From Paraburkholderia elongata (GTDB taxonomy: Bacteria > Pseudomonadota > Gammaproteobacteria > Burkholderiales > Burkholderiaceae), in NCBI RefSeq assembly GCF_013177735.1, contig NZ_WOEZ01000055.1, forward strand, positions 46,037 through 110,036: DNA of 64,000 nt, in the 5' to 3' direction. Below, one piece after another: positions 54,335 to 63,119 of this stretch. The notes below the pieces were generated by a model. The model was not told the DNA's origin, did not search any database, and saw nothing but the letters and a program-made list of their open reading frames with translations. Position numbers and translations under genes: made by a program. The stretch's first letter is position 1. Each line of letters begins with the position of its first letter.

Positions 54335-54958
54335 ATGCTCCAGATACTAGGCAAAGCCTCATCCATCAACGTCCGCAAAGTACTGTGGGCATGTGTTGAA
54401 CTCGGCCTGCCGTTTGAACGGGAGGACTGGGGTTCCGGATTCAGGGCGACCAACGTGCCCGAATTCGTCGCGTTGAATCCCAATGCGATGGTCCCCGTAA
54501 TCAAGGACGGCGAGTTCGTGCTGTGGGAATCCAACTCGATCATCCGTTACCTGGCCGGACGCTATGACGGCGAGTCTCTCTATCCGAACGATCCTTGCGA
54601 GCGCGCAAAGTGCGATCAATGGATCGACTGGCAAGCGAGCGAGCTGAACCGCGCATGGAGCTACGCGTTTCTTGCGCTGGTCCGGCACTCGCCCGCTCAT
54701 CAGGACCGTCAGCAGATCGACCTGTCGTGCGTGAACTGGGCCAGGCATATTGCGATCGTCGACAGGCAACTCGAGACAACCGGCGCCTTCATCGCCGGGC
54801 CATCGTTCTCGCTTGCGGACATTCCGATCGCGCTCTCGATCAACCGCTGGCTCGAAACGCCATTGCAGCATGCCGAATTTCCCGCGCTGACGGCTTACAT
54901 GGAGCGCCTTGCCACGCGCCCCGGCTACCTGGCTCACTGCCGCAACGGCACGCCGTAA
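54335..54958 (+). CDS. Glutathione S-transferase family protein
   Basis: A 207-residue cytosolic GST: N-terminal thioredoxin-like domain ([39 protein letters not shown] with the cis-Pro and glutathione-contacting Glu-Ser) and a helical C-terminal domain. It begins 19 bases after the deacetylase stop and is probably cotranscribed. Its substrate is unknown; a detoxifying role for reactive aldehydes of the pathway is possible but unproven. Confidence 0.9.
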   Translation: MLQILGKASSINVRKVLWACVELGLPFEREDWGSGFRATNVPEFVALNPNAMVPVIKDGEFVLWESNSIIRYLAGRYDGESLYPNDPCERAKCDQWIDWQASELNRAWSYAFLALVRHSPAHQDRQQIDLSCVNWARHIAIVDRQLETTGAFIAGPSFSLADIPIALSINRWLETPLQHAEFPALTAYMERLATRPGYLAHCRNGTP

Positions 54959-55024
54959 GCCGCGCATCCGTGCTGCATTCGTGACGCTATCCGTGAGCGA
55001 CGGCGACGTTGACGTCGCGAGGTT

Positions 55025-55072
55025 CATTCGCAGGCGAATGCTTACAAAAATACTTTCGTAATTCTTACGAAA
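55025..55072. promoter_or_regulatory. Two perfect dyads upstream of the Rap1a-like gene
   Basis: CATTCGC-AG-GCGAATG (55025-55040) and TTTCGTAA-TTC-TTACGAAA (55054-55072), 84-131 bases before ATG 55156. They may be operators or stem-loops; neither has a terminator-like T-run. Confidence 0.45.
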
Positions 55073-55155
55073 TCCCGAGCGCCGGACGCTTCTGCGCAGC
55101 ACGCCCCGACTCGCCTACAATGGCCGCTTTTGCGACACAGATTGAAGGTTCAAAG

Positions 55156-55500
55156 ATGCGGGTATCGAAATTTGCACTGGCTTTGCTGACGGCCTGTTTT
55201 ACTCTCAACGCAAGCGCCGAGATGACGGCCTCGCAATACAAGCTCTGGGCGCATACCGACAACAACTCGGTCTACGCGGCTTACATCACCGGCACGATCA
55301 ACGCGCTGGGGTGGGCGAACGGGGATCTGGTGTCGAAGAAGCGTCCGCCGCTGTTCTGCCCGCCACAAAACCTCGCTATCGGCAACCAGAACGTCTATCC
55401 GCTGCTCGATCGGTTTTTCACCAACCATCCGGGTCTTTCAGACGACTTTCCGATTGGCCTCGCCATTCTGCGCACGCTTCAGGCGGCGTTTCCCTGCTGA
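55156..55500 (+). CDS. Small exported protein, Rap1a/Tai-like
   Basis: A 114-residue protein with a clear signal peptide (KFALALLTACFTLNASA-E). The mature part has YITGTINALGWANGD, FCPPQNLAIGNQNVYPLLDR, HPGLSDDFPIGLAIL and the ending AFPC. This layout (GxxxAL, FCxP, HP, AFPC) is that of Rap1a/Tai domains. Some of these are periplasmic immunity proteins for type VI amidase effectors and others have unknown roles. Two cysteines may form a disulfide. An AAGG ribosome site precedes ATG 55156. No effector gene is adjacent, so an immunity role is not shown. Confidence 0.7.
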   Translation: MRVSKFALALLTACFTLNASAEMTASQYKLWAHTDNNSVYAAYITGTINALGWANGDLVSKKRPPLFCPPQNLAIGNQNVYPLLDRFFTNHPGLSDDFPIGLAILRTLQAAFPC

Positions 55501-55518
55501 TCACACTGAAAACGCACG

Positions 55519-55547
55519 GCTTGCGGGGTCGTAAGGACCCCGCAAGC
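55519..55547. terminator. Hairpin between the Rap1a-like gene and fabV
   Basis: GCTTGCGGGGTC / GACCCCGCAAGC, twelve-base perfect stem with a five-base loop. It is placed between converging genes. No T-run follows on either strand, so its termination efficiency is uncertain. Confidence 0.6.
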
Positions 55548-55552
55548 AAACA

Positions 55553-56749
55553 TCAGATCTGCACGAGCCCGGGGATCTGCACGTCCGGATTGACGTCGGC
55601 TTCGTAGTCCACGCCGGCGATCTCGAATCCGAACAGACGCAGAAAATCGGTCTTGTAGCCGCTGAAGTCGGTGAGCTCGTACATATTGTCGTTGGTCACC
55701 TGAGGCCAGAGTTCCTGGACGCGAGCTTGCACGTCGGGATCGAGTTCTTTGTAGTCGGCGCGCAGACGGCCTTCTTCATCGATGTGCGGCGTCGCGCCGT
55801 ACATGCTGTCTTTGTAGAGACCGTAGACCTGCTCGATACAGCCTTCGTGCGTGCCTTTTTCCTTCATGACCTTGAAGAGCAGCGACAGGTACAGCGGCAT
55901 CATCGGGATCGCGGAGCTCGCTTGCGTGACGACCGCCTTGAGCACCGAGACGCGTGCATCGCCGCCCTTGGCTGCGAGTTTCTCGCGGATACCGAGCACC
56001 TTCAGGTCGAGATCTTTCTTGGCCGCGCCGATCGAGCCGTTCCAGTAGATGTCGTGCGTGATCTTTTCGCCGAGGTAGGTGAACGCGGTCGTCTTCGCGC
56101 CTTCGGCGAGCACGCCGGCGTCGAGGAGGGCGTCGATCCACATCTGCCAGTCTTCGCCGCCCATCACCGCGACGGTGTTGTCGATTTCGGCTTGCGTGGC
56201 GGGTTCGAAGACGGTTTCCTTGACGACTTCCTTATCGGTGTCGATGCCGCGCAGGGTGACGGCCTTGCCGACCGGCTTCAGGGTCGAGCTGAACACTTCG
56301 CCGGTCTTCGGATGCGTGCGCTTGGGCGCGGCAAGACTGTAGACGACCAGGTCGACCTGGCCGAGATCGCGCTTGATGACTTCGATGGTGCGTTGCTTGA
56401 CTTCATCGGAGAAGGCGTCGCCGTTGATGCTTGTGGCGTACAGGCCTTTTTCCGCGGCGAATTTCTCGAAGGCGGCGGTGTTGTACCAGCCCGCGGTGCC
56501 GGCTTTGGTTTCGCTGCCGGCGCGCTCGAAGAATACGCCGAGGGTGGCCGCGTCTGAACCGAAGGCGGCGCTGATGCGGGCGGCAAGGCCGTAACCCGTG
56601 GATGCGCCGATCACGAGCACCTTCTTCGGGCCGTTGGCAATGGGACCACGTGCCTTGACGTAATCGATCTGCTCTTTGACGTTGGCTTCGCAGCCAGTCG
56701 GATGGGTCGATACACAGATGAAGCCACGCACGCGCGGTTTGATGATCAT
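55553..56749 (-). CDS. fabV: Trans-2-enoyl-ACP/CoA reductase FabV
   Basis: NADH-dependent enoyl reductase of fatty acid synthesis, naturally triclosan-resistant in other bacteria. The 398-residue product starts [20 protein letters not shown]. It has the Rossmann motif [12 protein letters not shown] and the FabV active-site Tyr-x8-Lys ([11 protein letters not shown]). ATG 56749 has AGAGGTG five bases upstream. The frame remains open to 56920 through the dispersed repeat, adding a basic non-conserved stretch ([10 protein letters not shown]...) that should not be annotated as protein. Confidence 0.95.
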   Translation of the reverse strand: MIIKPRVRGFICVSTHPTGCEANVKEQIDYVKARGPIANGPKKVLVIGASTGYGLAARISAAFGSDAATLGVFFERAGSETKAGTAGWYNTAAFEKFAAEKGLYATSINGDAFSDEVKQRTIEVIKRDLGQVDLVVYSLAAPKRTHPKTGEVFSSTLKPVGKAVTLRGIDTDKEVVKETVFEPATQAEIDNTVAVMGGEDWQMWIDALLDAGVLAEGAKTTAFTYLGEKITHDIYWNGSIGAAKKDLDLKVLGIREKLAAKGGDARVSVLKAVVTQASSAIPMMPLYLSLLFKVMKEKGTHEGCIEQVYGLYKDSMYGATPHIDEEGRLRADYKELDPDVQARVQELWPQVTNDNMYELTDFSGYKTDFLRLFGFEIAGVDYEADVNPDVQIPGLVQI

Positions 56750-56863
56750 GAAGCACCTCTTGTCAGAATTGCCGACATTATAGTGGGGTTGGGTTTTTGC
56801 CTGCTCGGCGGTTTCTGTCTGTTTGCCTGCGCGGCGCTTTGTTGTCTGGTTGCCTGCGGCGTT

Positions 56864-57423
56864 GGCCTTTCCTTGAATTGATATTGGATTATTAGCGTCG
56901 CCCCTGTGCGGGGCAGGCACTTACTTTCTTTGCCGCCGCAAAGAAAGTAAGCAAAGAAAGCGGCTCGAACCCCCTGCTAAGCGGGTCCCCCGCGCAATAG
57001 CGGTAGTGGAACATCTGGAATCCGTGCCCTCGCACATTCAGCCCTGGTGACAAGGCAGTCATACTTCCGGCGGCGCTGCGCGCGCCGAAGAGCACTCCAT
57101 AAGACCGCTCGCTGCGTTTTGGCCCTCACGTTTTGCGATGGCCCTCACTGCGCTGAACCGAAGCCCCTGGTTTGCCAGGTATACCCATCCGCGACGCACG
57201 CAGTGCGGAGTGGGAACTGATGAGCCCTTTGTCACTAACGCGGAATGTGCGAGGGCACGGATTCCAGATGCACCACTACCTCCTCCAAGCCAGGGGACCC
57301 GCTTAAGAATTAGCGGTTGGAGCCGCTTTCTTTGCTTACTTTCTTTGCGGCGGCAAAGAAAGTAAGTGCCTGCCCCGCACAGGGGCGAACGCTAATAAAC
57401 CACTAACAAAGCAAGGAAAGGCC
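56864..57423. repeat. Dispersed inverted-arm repeat, copy C (full)
   Basis: A 560-base element, the same as copy A. Ends are GGCCTTTCCTTG and its inverse, with inverted arms of about 215 bases and perfect 14-bp hairpins at 56920-56951 and 57335-57366. It occupies most of the 820-base region between the divergent fabV and penicillin-binding protein genes, where no real gene was found. Confidence 0.9.
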
Positions 57424-57572
57424 AACACCGTAAGCGCACAGAAAAAAGCGCCGAGCAGGCAAACAGATCAAGGAAAGCCCAACGCCGTAGGTACACAACC
57501 GAAACCCGCCGACCAGGCCCCCTCAGCATCTTGATACGATGCTGCCTTCGTTAAGCAGAACGGTACCCCCGA

Positions 57573-60065
57573 GTGAAGCGCCTGATCCCCAAATTCCTAC
57601 AGACCCTAGAAAAAGGGCTAACCCTGGCGAACCAACCCGTCGCCCGGGCCCTATGGCACCTGCGCCATCCCACGCTGCGCGGCGCGGCATGGGCCTGCGC
57701 CGCCATCCCGGCGCTCTTCCTCGTGTATGTCCTGGCCCTGATCCCGTTCACCCCCAGCATCGGCGACATCCGCAAGGCGAAAATCGAGCAGCCGGCCCAG
57801 ATTCTCTCGGCGGACGGCAAACTGCTAGCCGAATTCAAGCCCTCGAACCGCGAGTGGGTGAAACTCAAGGACATCTCGCCGAATGTGGTGAACGCACTGA
57901 TCGCCACGGAAGACCACCGCTTCTACCAGCATTTCGGGCTCGACTGGCGCCGCACGGCATCGGCCGCGCTGCACACGTTTTCCGGCGACCGCCAGGGTGG
58001 CTCGACGATCACCCAGCAACTCGCCCGCAATCTCTATCCAGACGAGATCGGCCGCGCCCCCACGCTGACGCGCAAGATCAAGGAAGCCATCACGGCCTTC
58101 AAGATCGAGGCGCTCTACACCAAGGACGAGATTCTCGAGACCTACCTCAACACGGTGCCGTTCCTCTACAACGCCTATGGCATCGAGATGGCGGCGCGAA
58201 CCTATTTCGACAAATCGGCCGGCGACCTGAACGTGCTGGAAAGCGCAACACTCACCGGCATGCTCAAAGGCAATAGCTATTACAACCCGGTGCTCAACCC
58301 GGAACGCGCCCTGCAGCGGCGCAACACCGTGCTGGCGCAAATGGTCAAGTACGGCAAGCTCACGCCCGCGGCCTACGCGACGCTCGCGCGCCGTCCCTTG
58401 CGCATCGATTTCGAACGGCAAACCGAGCCGCCCGGACCCGCGCCGCATTTCGCGCAGCAACTGCGCAAGTGGCTCGCGGCATGGGCCGATCGCAACGACT
58501 ACAACATCTATTCCGACGGACTGGTGGTGCGCACCACCATCGATTCACGCTTGCAGACCATGGCGACTCAGGCTGTGACCTTGCAAGGCAACCAGTTGCA
58601 GGGCATCGCCAACTCGGCGTGGGGCGCGCGCGCCGGTTGCGCGAACGGCCGCGACCTGCTGCAGACTTTCCTGCGCGAAACGCCCGACTATCGTGCCGCC
58701 AAAGACGCGGGCCTGACGGACGACGACGCGATGAAGCGCGTCTCGTCCGATCGCAACCTGGTGCAGACGGTATGCGAATCCAAGACCCGGGTGCAGGCGG
58801 ACTTCCTCGCGATGGACCCGCGCAACGGCCAGATCAAGGCATGGGTCGGCAGCCGCGACTTCAGCCAGGACCCGTTCGACCACGTCCAGCAGGCGCGGCG
58901 TCAACCGGGTTCGACCTTCAAACCGTTCGTCTACGCCGCTGCCTTCGAAGACGGCGCCAAACCCAGCGATACGTTTATTGACAAGCCCGTCGAGATCCCG
59001 CTGGCCGGTGGCGAAATCTGGCGTCCGAGCGACGAGGATGAGCCAAGCGAGCGCGCTATCAGCCTGCGCGATGGCCTCGCTTATTCCCGCAACCGGATCA
59101 CCGCCCAGTTGATGGAAACAGTCGGTCCGAACAAGGTCGCGAGACTGGCGCGCGCCATGGGCGTGCGCGACAGCGAACTCGACCCGGTGCCCTCGCTCGC
59201 GCTCGGCACGAGCCCGGTGACACTGAAGGAGATGGTCTCGGCCTACGGCACGATCGCCAACCTCGGCGGTTACGTGGAGCCGGTGATGGTCACGCGTATC
59301 GAAGACCGCAATGGCGAGGTGCTAGCCGACTTCGCTCCGGTGCCGCCCAAACAGGAGTTGCCGGCTGACGCCGCCCGCACGCTCGTCGATGTGATGCGCG
59401 ACGTGGTGAGCCGCGGCACGGGTTCGAGCATTCGCAGCCGCTTCGGTGTTCGCGGCGATGTCGCGGGCAAGACGGGCACTACGCAGGGTAACGCCGACGG
59501 GTGGTTCATCCTGATCCAGCCGCAACTCGTGGCGGGCGCGTGGGTCGGCTTCAACGACAGCCGGGTGACCTTGCGCAGCGACTATTGGGGCCAGGGGGCG
59601 CACAGCGCATTGCCGATCGTCGGCGATTTTTTCCAGCGTGCGCAGCGCTCGAAGCTGGTCGACAGCCGCGTCAGATTCGCAACCGACCAGCAGCCTGGCT
59701 GGTTTGCGGAACGGTCGGGCAGACTTCGTGAATGGTTCCAGCATCTGTTTGCGGCATCGCCGGCGAAGACTGAGGCGCCGGTTGTCGCGCGAAGTACGAC
59801 GCGACACGCGCCTGCTGTTACTGCACCTGCGTCGGCATCTGCCTCCGCGTCCGCTGCGAATGTCGAATCAAAGCCGCTCCCGGCGCAGCCGCCGCTTCTT
59901 CAAGCGCCTGTGCCGGCGAGCGGGTCAGTCGACGGTGAGACGCATGGCAGCGGCGAGCCGGCCCTGGCACCAACGCCCACGCCGGACGACATCGCGCCGC
60001 CAGACGCAGGCGGCGCGGCAAATCAAATCTTGGGCGCGCCAGCAAGCGCTAGCGCATCGCCCTGA
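57573..60065 (+). CDS. Class A penicillin-binding protein (PBP1A-type)
   Basis: Bifunctional peptidoglycan synthase, 830 residues. A cytoplasmic start and one membrane helix (near 40-60) lead to a GT51 glycosyltransferase domain (IATEDHRFYQHFGLDW with the catalytic Glu near 111; GGSTITQQLARNLY). A transpeptidase domain follows, with the nucleophile motif STFK (PGSTFKPFVY near 447), SRN and GKTGTT near 631. The last 100 residues are a low-complexity Ala/Ser/Pro tail. Start GTG 57573. The gene follows repeat copy C by 149 bases. The tail and divergence make a specific PBP name unsafe. Confidence 0.93.
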   Translation: MKRLIPKFLQTLEKGLTLANQPVARALWHLRHPTLRGAAWACAAIPALFLVYVLALIPFTPSIGDIRKAKIEQPAQILSADGKLLAEFKPSNREWVKLKDISPNVVNALIATEDHRFYQHFGLDWRRTASAALHTFSGDRQGGSTITQQLARNLYPDEIGRAPTLTRKIKEAITAFKIEALYTKDEILETYLNTVPFLYNAYGIEMAARTYFDKSAGDLNVLESATLTGMLKGNSYYNPVLNPERALQRRNTVLAQMVKYGKLTPAAYATLARRPLRIDFERQTEPPGPAPHFAQQLRKWLAAWADRNDYNIYSDGLVVRTTIDSRLQTMATQAVTLQGNQLQGIANSAWGARAGCANGRDLLQTFLRETPDYRAAKDAGLTDDDAMKRVSSDRNLVQTVCESKTRVQADFLAMDPRNGQIKAWVGSRDFSQDPFDHVQQARRQPGSTFKPFVYAAAFEDGAKPSDTFIDKPVEIPLAGGEIWRPSDEDEPSERAISLRDGLAYSRNRITAQLMETVGPNKVARLARAMGVRDSELDPVPSLALGTSPVTLKEMVSAYGTIANLGGYVEPVMVTRIEDRNGEVLADFAPVPPKQELPADAARTLVDVMRDVVSRGTGSSIRSRFGVRGDVAGKTGTTQGNADGWFILIQPQLVAGAWVGFNDSRVTLRSDYWGQGAHSALPIVGDFFQRAQRSKLVDSRVRFATDQQPGWFAERSGRLREWFQHLFAASPAKTEAPVVARSTTRHAPAVTAPASASASASAANVESKPLPAQPPLLQAPVPASGSVDGETHGSGEPALAPTPTPDDIAPPDAGGAANQILGAPASASASP

Positions 60066-60083
60066 TGTCAATCACGTTGCGCC

Positions 60084-61202
60084 TTAGAACCGATGCGTCA
60101 TACCCACCGTCGCAAGAATCTGCTTGGTTCCGGGTGCGGTCACGGTCACGCCCGGCCAGCTCACCGTGGCAGTGCCGTTGTTCTTCATGTAGCCCGCCCG
60201 CATGTACAGACTCGTACGTTGGGATATCGAATGATCGACGCCCAGCTCGATGCTCGGCGTATTGTCATGCGCGCCGCGTACGCTGCGCTGAACGCCGGCA
60301 ATCGTGATCACGTCGGCCGGGGTTGCCTGGATCGTCGCGCCCAACTCCGCAATGCTCAGCGAATGCCCGGTGCCGAGGTGCGCGGCCAGCGACCCAGGCG
60401 TCGGGTCCTTCGCGCGGTTATATGAATAGTTGAACTGGAAGTTCACGATGCCGATCCGGTAAGCGAGCGCGCCGATAAAGTGCTCGGTGCCCAGCAGGCT
60501 CAGCGGAGCGGGCAGGCCTGTAATGGTTACCCGTCCCGGATGCTGGTTCACGTACGCAAGACCCGCGTAGAAACCGTAGCCCGAGTAAGTGGCCGCAACG
60601 TTCAGCATGTTGCCCGTCGTGGCCGGCACTGGCTGGCTCACCGTGGCGGAAAACGCATACATGCCGTGGAACCGCAGGCCTTTCAGATCCGGCGATTGAT
60701 ACATGATCGAATTGCTGGCGCGGCCGGAATCGTATTGCGTCGACAGCGTATTCCGATCCACTGCGAGGACGTTGGCCGAAAACGGCGACAACACTTCGTT
60801 CGCGCGAAACGGATCGGACGGATAGATGACCCGGAAGCTTGGCTCGTACTGACGTCCCATGGTCACCGAACCGTATTTGTCGTCGCTCAGGCCGACCCAT
60901 GCCTGACGATAGAAGAGCGCCGAGGTGTCGGCGAACAAGCCGCCGTTGTTCACGTTAAAGCCCGTTTCGACGTTGAACTGCGCCTTCAGGCCACCGCCCA
61001 GGTCTTCGGTGCCCTTCAGGCCGAACAGGGAGCCGGTCGAGCCGCCGCTTTTTTCGGCATACGAGTGGACGCCGCCGTTGCTCAGATACTGGATGTTCGC
61101 ATCGACGACGCCGTACAAGGTAACGCTCGACTCGGCCGCCGCGGCGCCACCGGCGGCAAGAATCAGCGTGGCTCCGCAAACGCCATGATTGATAAAACGC
61201 AT
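60084..61202 (-). CDS. Gram-negative porin (trimeric, Burkholderia type)
   Basis: Outer-membrane porin, 372 residues. The signal peptide (HGVCGATLILAAGGAAAA) is followed by ESSVTLYGVVDANIQYL, then LFGLKGTEDLGGGLKAQFNV and a GMTHRF end with terminal Phe. The GAGGAG ribosome site is eight bases before ATG 61202. It converges closely with the penicillin-binding protein gene. Transported solutes are unknown. Confidence 0.93.
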   Translation of the reverse strand: MRFINHGVCGATLILAAGGAAAAESSVTLYGVVDANIQYLSNGGVHSYAEKSGGSTGSLFGLKGTEDLGGGLKAQFNVETGFNVNNGGLFADTSALFYRQAWVGLSDDKYGSVTMGRQYEPSFRVIYPSDPFRANEVLSPFSANVLAVDRNTLSTQYDSGRASNSIMYQSPDLKGLRFHGMYAFSATVSQPVPATTGNMLNVAATYSGYGFYAGLAYVNQHPGRVTITGLPAPLSLLGTEHFIGALAYRIGIVNFQFNYSYNRAKDPTPGSLAAHLGTGHSLSIAELGATIQATPADVITIAGVQRSVRGAHDNTPSIELGVDHSISQRTSLYMRAGYMKNNGTATVSWPGVTVTAPGTKQILATVGMTHRF

Positions 61203-61601
61203 GCATGTCTCCTCTTTTTATATCCGCCTGTTGCGGACTTGATTGCACGGCCGTGCTGGGGGGCGAGTGCGGTCTGGGTTCATCGACCCGGACCGGTCGC
61301 TGCATAAATCGAATGACCGTGCTAATTTCAAGTCAACTGGCGGGATAAAGCCAGTGCATTGTTTTTATTAGGAGAGTGCAAATATTGCATGACTGGAAAA
61401 GACCATGGAAACCTGGCTTAGGCCGACGGGATCATGCCGTTCGTCCGTCACGCCACGGACTTGCGAAGTCCCATCCCAGCACGGCCCGCCGGCGATTATT
61501 CAGGCGTATGCAACAGTGTTTTCGGATGACGAAGCTGATCTGGCGCGCCTGATTGCGCATAATTTCGAGATTGGTAAAACGGTCAAAAATGTAGGCGAAT
61601 C
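61203..61601. other. Intergenic region with no supported gene
   Basis: Nearly 400 bases between the leftward porin and the rightward lipoprotein gene. It is moderately AT-rich around 61310-61400. An open frame from 61405 lacks a ribosome site and family features. It probably holds the two promoters; no clear operator was seen. Confidence 0.4.
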
Positions 61602-61973
61602 ATGTTCAACACTGTTTCAGATCACATGCCCGGTCAGGAGCGGGCATCCGTAGCGCTGCAGCGTGGAAGCTCACTGTCCAACCGGGCGCGCGCACTCGTC
61701 GCGGCGGTGGCCGCGTGTGCCAGCCTCATGGGATGCGCATCGACGACCGACGTTGTCGCCACCGACAAACCCGGCACCTACACGGTAGCGGCGAGCGCGA
61801 CCGGGGGTCGGATGGCGTGGGCCCGCGCGCACGAACACGCCGTGAGCGAGGCGCGCGACTTCTGTGAGCGTCGCGGCATGCAGACCAGTATCACGACTGA
61901 AACGGTGAGCGGTGTGCAGATGATGACCGAGCATGGATCGTCATTGAATTTCGAATGTCATCCGAGGTTCTAG
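61602..61973 (+). CDS. Small predicted lipoprotein
   Basis: A 123-residue protein with a long basic N-region, hydrophobic helix ALVAAVAACA and lipobox LMGC (Cys 45), so it is probably exported and lipid-anchored. The mature part (GTYTVAASATGGRMAWARAH; AVSEARDFCERRG) is a short alpha/beta domain of the kind seen in small Burkholderia outer-membrane lipoproteins of unknown function. The start could also be ATG 61626. The conserved-looking Cys in DFCERR and the C-terminal FECHPRF may pair. Confidence 0.7.
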   Translation: MFNTVSDHMPGQERASVALQRGSSLSNRARALVAAVAACASLMGCASTTDVVATDKPGTYTVAASATGGRMAWARAHEHAVSEARDFCERRGMQTSITTETVSGVQMMTEHGSSLNFECHPRF

Positions 61974-62026
61974 GGGAGGGGGACGGCGCCATCCCGCACC
62001 GCAATTCCGCATCTCACGTTACGCGC

Positions 62027-62458
62027 TCACTGCTTGTCGAACGTGACCAGATTTTTATCTTTCGTGTCCGCCACAAAAATGGCCAGCAGCTTCGCGGGTT
62101 CTGTATCGCTCCCGTTTTCGCTGATCATATGATGCGCGCCGGGCTTTTCGGTCCAGTATTCACCCGCGTGATAGACGCGCGTCTCGCCGTCGTTGACACG
62201 GCTGCGGATCGCGCCCGACAGAACATAGCCGACCACAAAGGCCTGTCCGTGCCGATGCGATGGCGACTTGCCTCCGGGTGCATAGTCGACGACAAGCGCC
62301 GTCATCGTTTTGCCCGGCACGTTGGCGATTGCTTCGGTGAACGCGGGCGTAATCGTCTCCGGTGCAGCGGCCGTATCGGCGGCGAATACGGGTTGGGAGA
62401 TTCCCGCGATGGAAAGACCCGCGAGCGCTGCCGCCGCGATAAGCGTACGAATTTTCAT
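62027..62458 (-). CDS. Exported cupin-domain protein
   Basis: A 143-residue protein with a signal peptide (IRTLIAAAALAGLSIAGIS, VFAA cleavage) and one cupin barrel. Motif 1 is SPSHRHGQAFVVGYVLSG, with metal-binding His residues; motif 2 is GEYWTEKPGAHHMISEN. It is probably periplasmic. AGGAG precedes the ATG. It is the second gene of a pair with an AhpD-like gene, a common arrangement of unknown purpose. Confidence 0.88.
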   Translation of the reverse strand: MKIRTLIAAAALAGLSIAGISQPVFAADTAAAPETITPAFTEAIANVPGKTMTALVVDYAPGGKSPSHRHGQAFVVGYVLSGAIRSRVNDGETRVYHAGEYWTEKPGAHHMISENGSDTEPAKLLAIFVADTKDKNLVTFDKQ

Positions 62459-62494
62459 GCGGTTACTCCTGGCTCAATGCCATAGCATCGTTGT

Positions 62495-62932
62495 TCAAGC
62501 CGGCAACTTGCGAAACGCGATCGCAAAGCGATTCCATGCGTTGATGGCGGAGATCAGCAGCGTCAGGTCGACCAGGTCCTCGTCGCTGAAGTGCGGGCGT
62601 ACGGCTTGCCATACGGCGTCGGGTACGTGTTCTTGCGACACCAGCGTGAGCGCTTCAGTCCATTCGAGCGCGGCGCGCTCACGGTCGGTGAAGAAGGGCG
62701 TTTCACGCCACACCACGACGGTGGCCAGACGCCGCTCGGATTCACCGCCTTTGCGGGCGTCGGTGGCGTGCATATCGACGCAGAAAGCGCAGCCGTTGAT
62801 CTGGGAAGCGCGTAGACGGACTAGTTCAGTCAGCGATTTTTCGAGGGCCGATTTGCCGATGCGCTCTTCGACGCCGACCAACGCCTTGATGGCGGCGGGG
62901 TTGGCTTTGTAGAAGTCGAGACGTTGTTCCAT
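62495..62932 (-). CDS. AhpD-like carboxymuconolactone decarboxylase family protein
   Basis: A 145-residue all-helical protein of the alkylhydroperoxidase D type. The redox motif is CAFCVDMHATDARKGGES: CxxC followed by the proton-relay His. The helix LRASQINGCAFC and the C-terminal LTLLISAINAWNRFAI complete the family signature. AAGGAG is seven bases before the ATG. It is probably a peroxidase or thiol reductase cotranscribed with the cupin gene. Confidence 0.92.
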   Translation of the reverse strand: MEQRLDFYKANPAAIKALVGVEERIGKSALEKSLTELVRLRASQINGCAFCVDMHATDARKGGESERRLATVVVWRETPFFTDRERAALEWTEALTLVSQEHVPDAVWQAVRPHFSDEDLVDLTLLISAINAWNRFAIAFRKLPA

Positions 62933-63119
62933 GATTCACTCCTTGACTGGTTAAGCCCACTCAGTGGGCCGGTGAGTGAAGATTAGGGGTTCAACTGGCC
63001 TTAGAAAATAACCAGTTTTGTCTAATTTTGGGTAGCCACTTTTTGGAGAATAAATCTGCCCGGCGCGATAGGGCTTACATTCCGCACGTCGAGGACACAA
63101 TTTGGCGCGAATTTCGTCG

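Noticed and set aside
55519..55547. Attachment site or integration hotspot at the fabV 3' hairpin
   Set aside because: A plain 12-bp stem-loop between converging genes, with no tRNA, integrase or duplicate copy seen.
61405..61653. 82-codon frame before the lipoprotein gene
   Set aside because: No ribosome site, no recognisable feature, and it overlaps the lipoprotein start.
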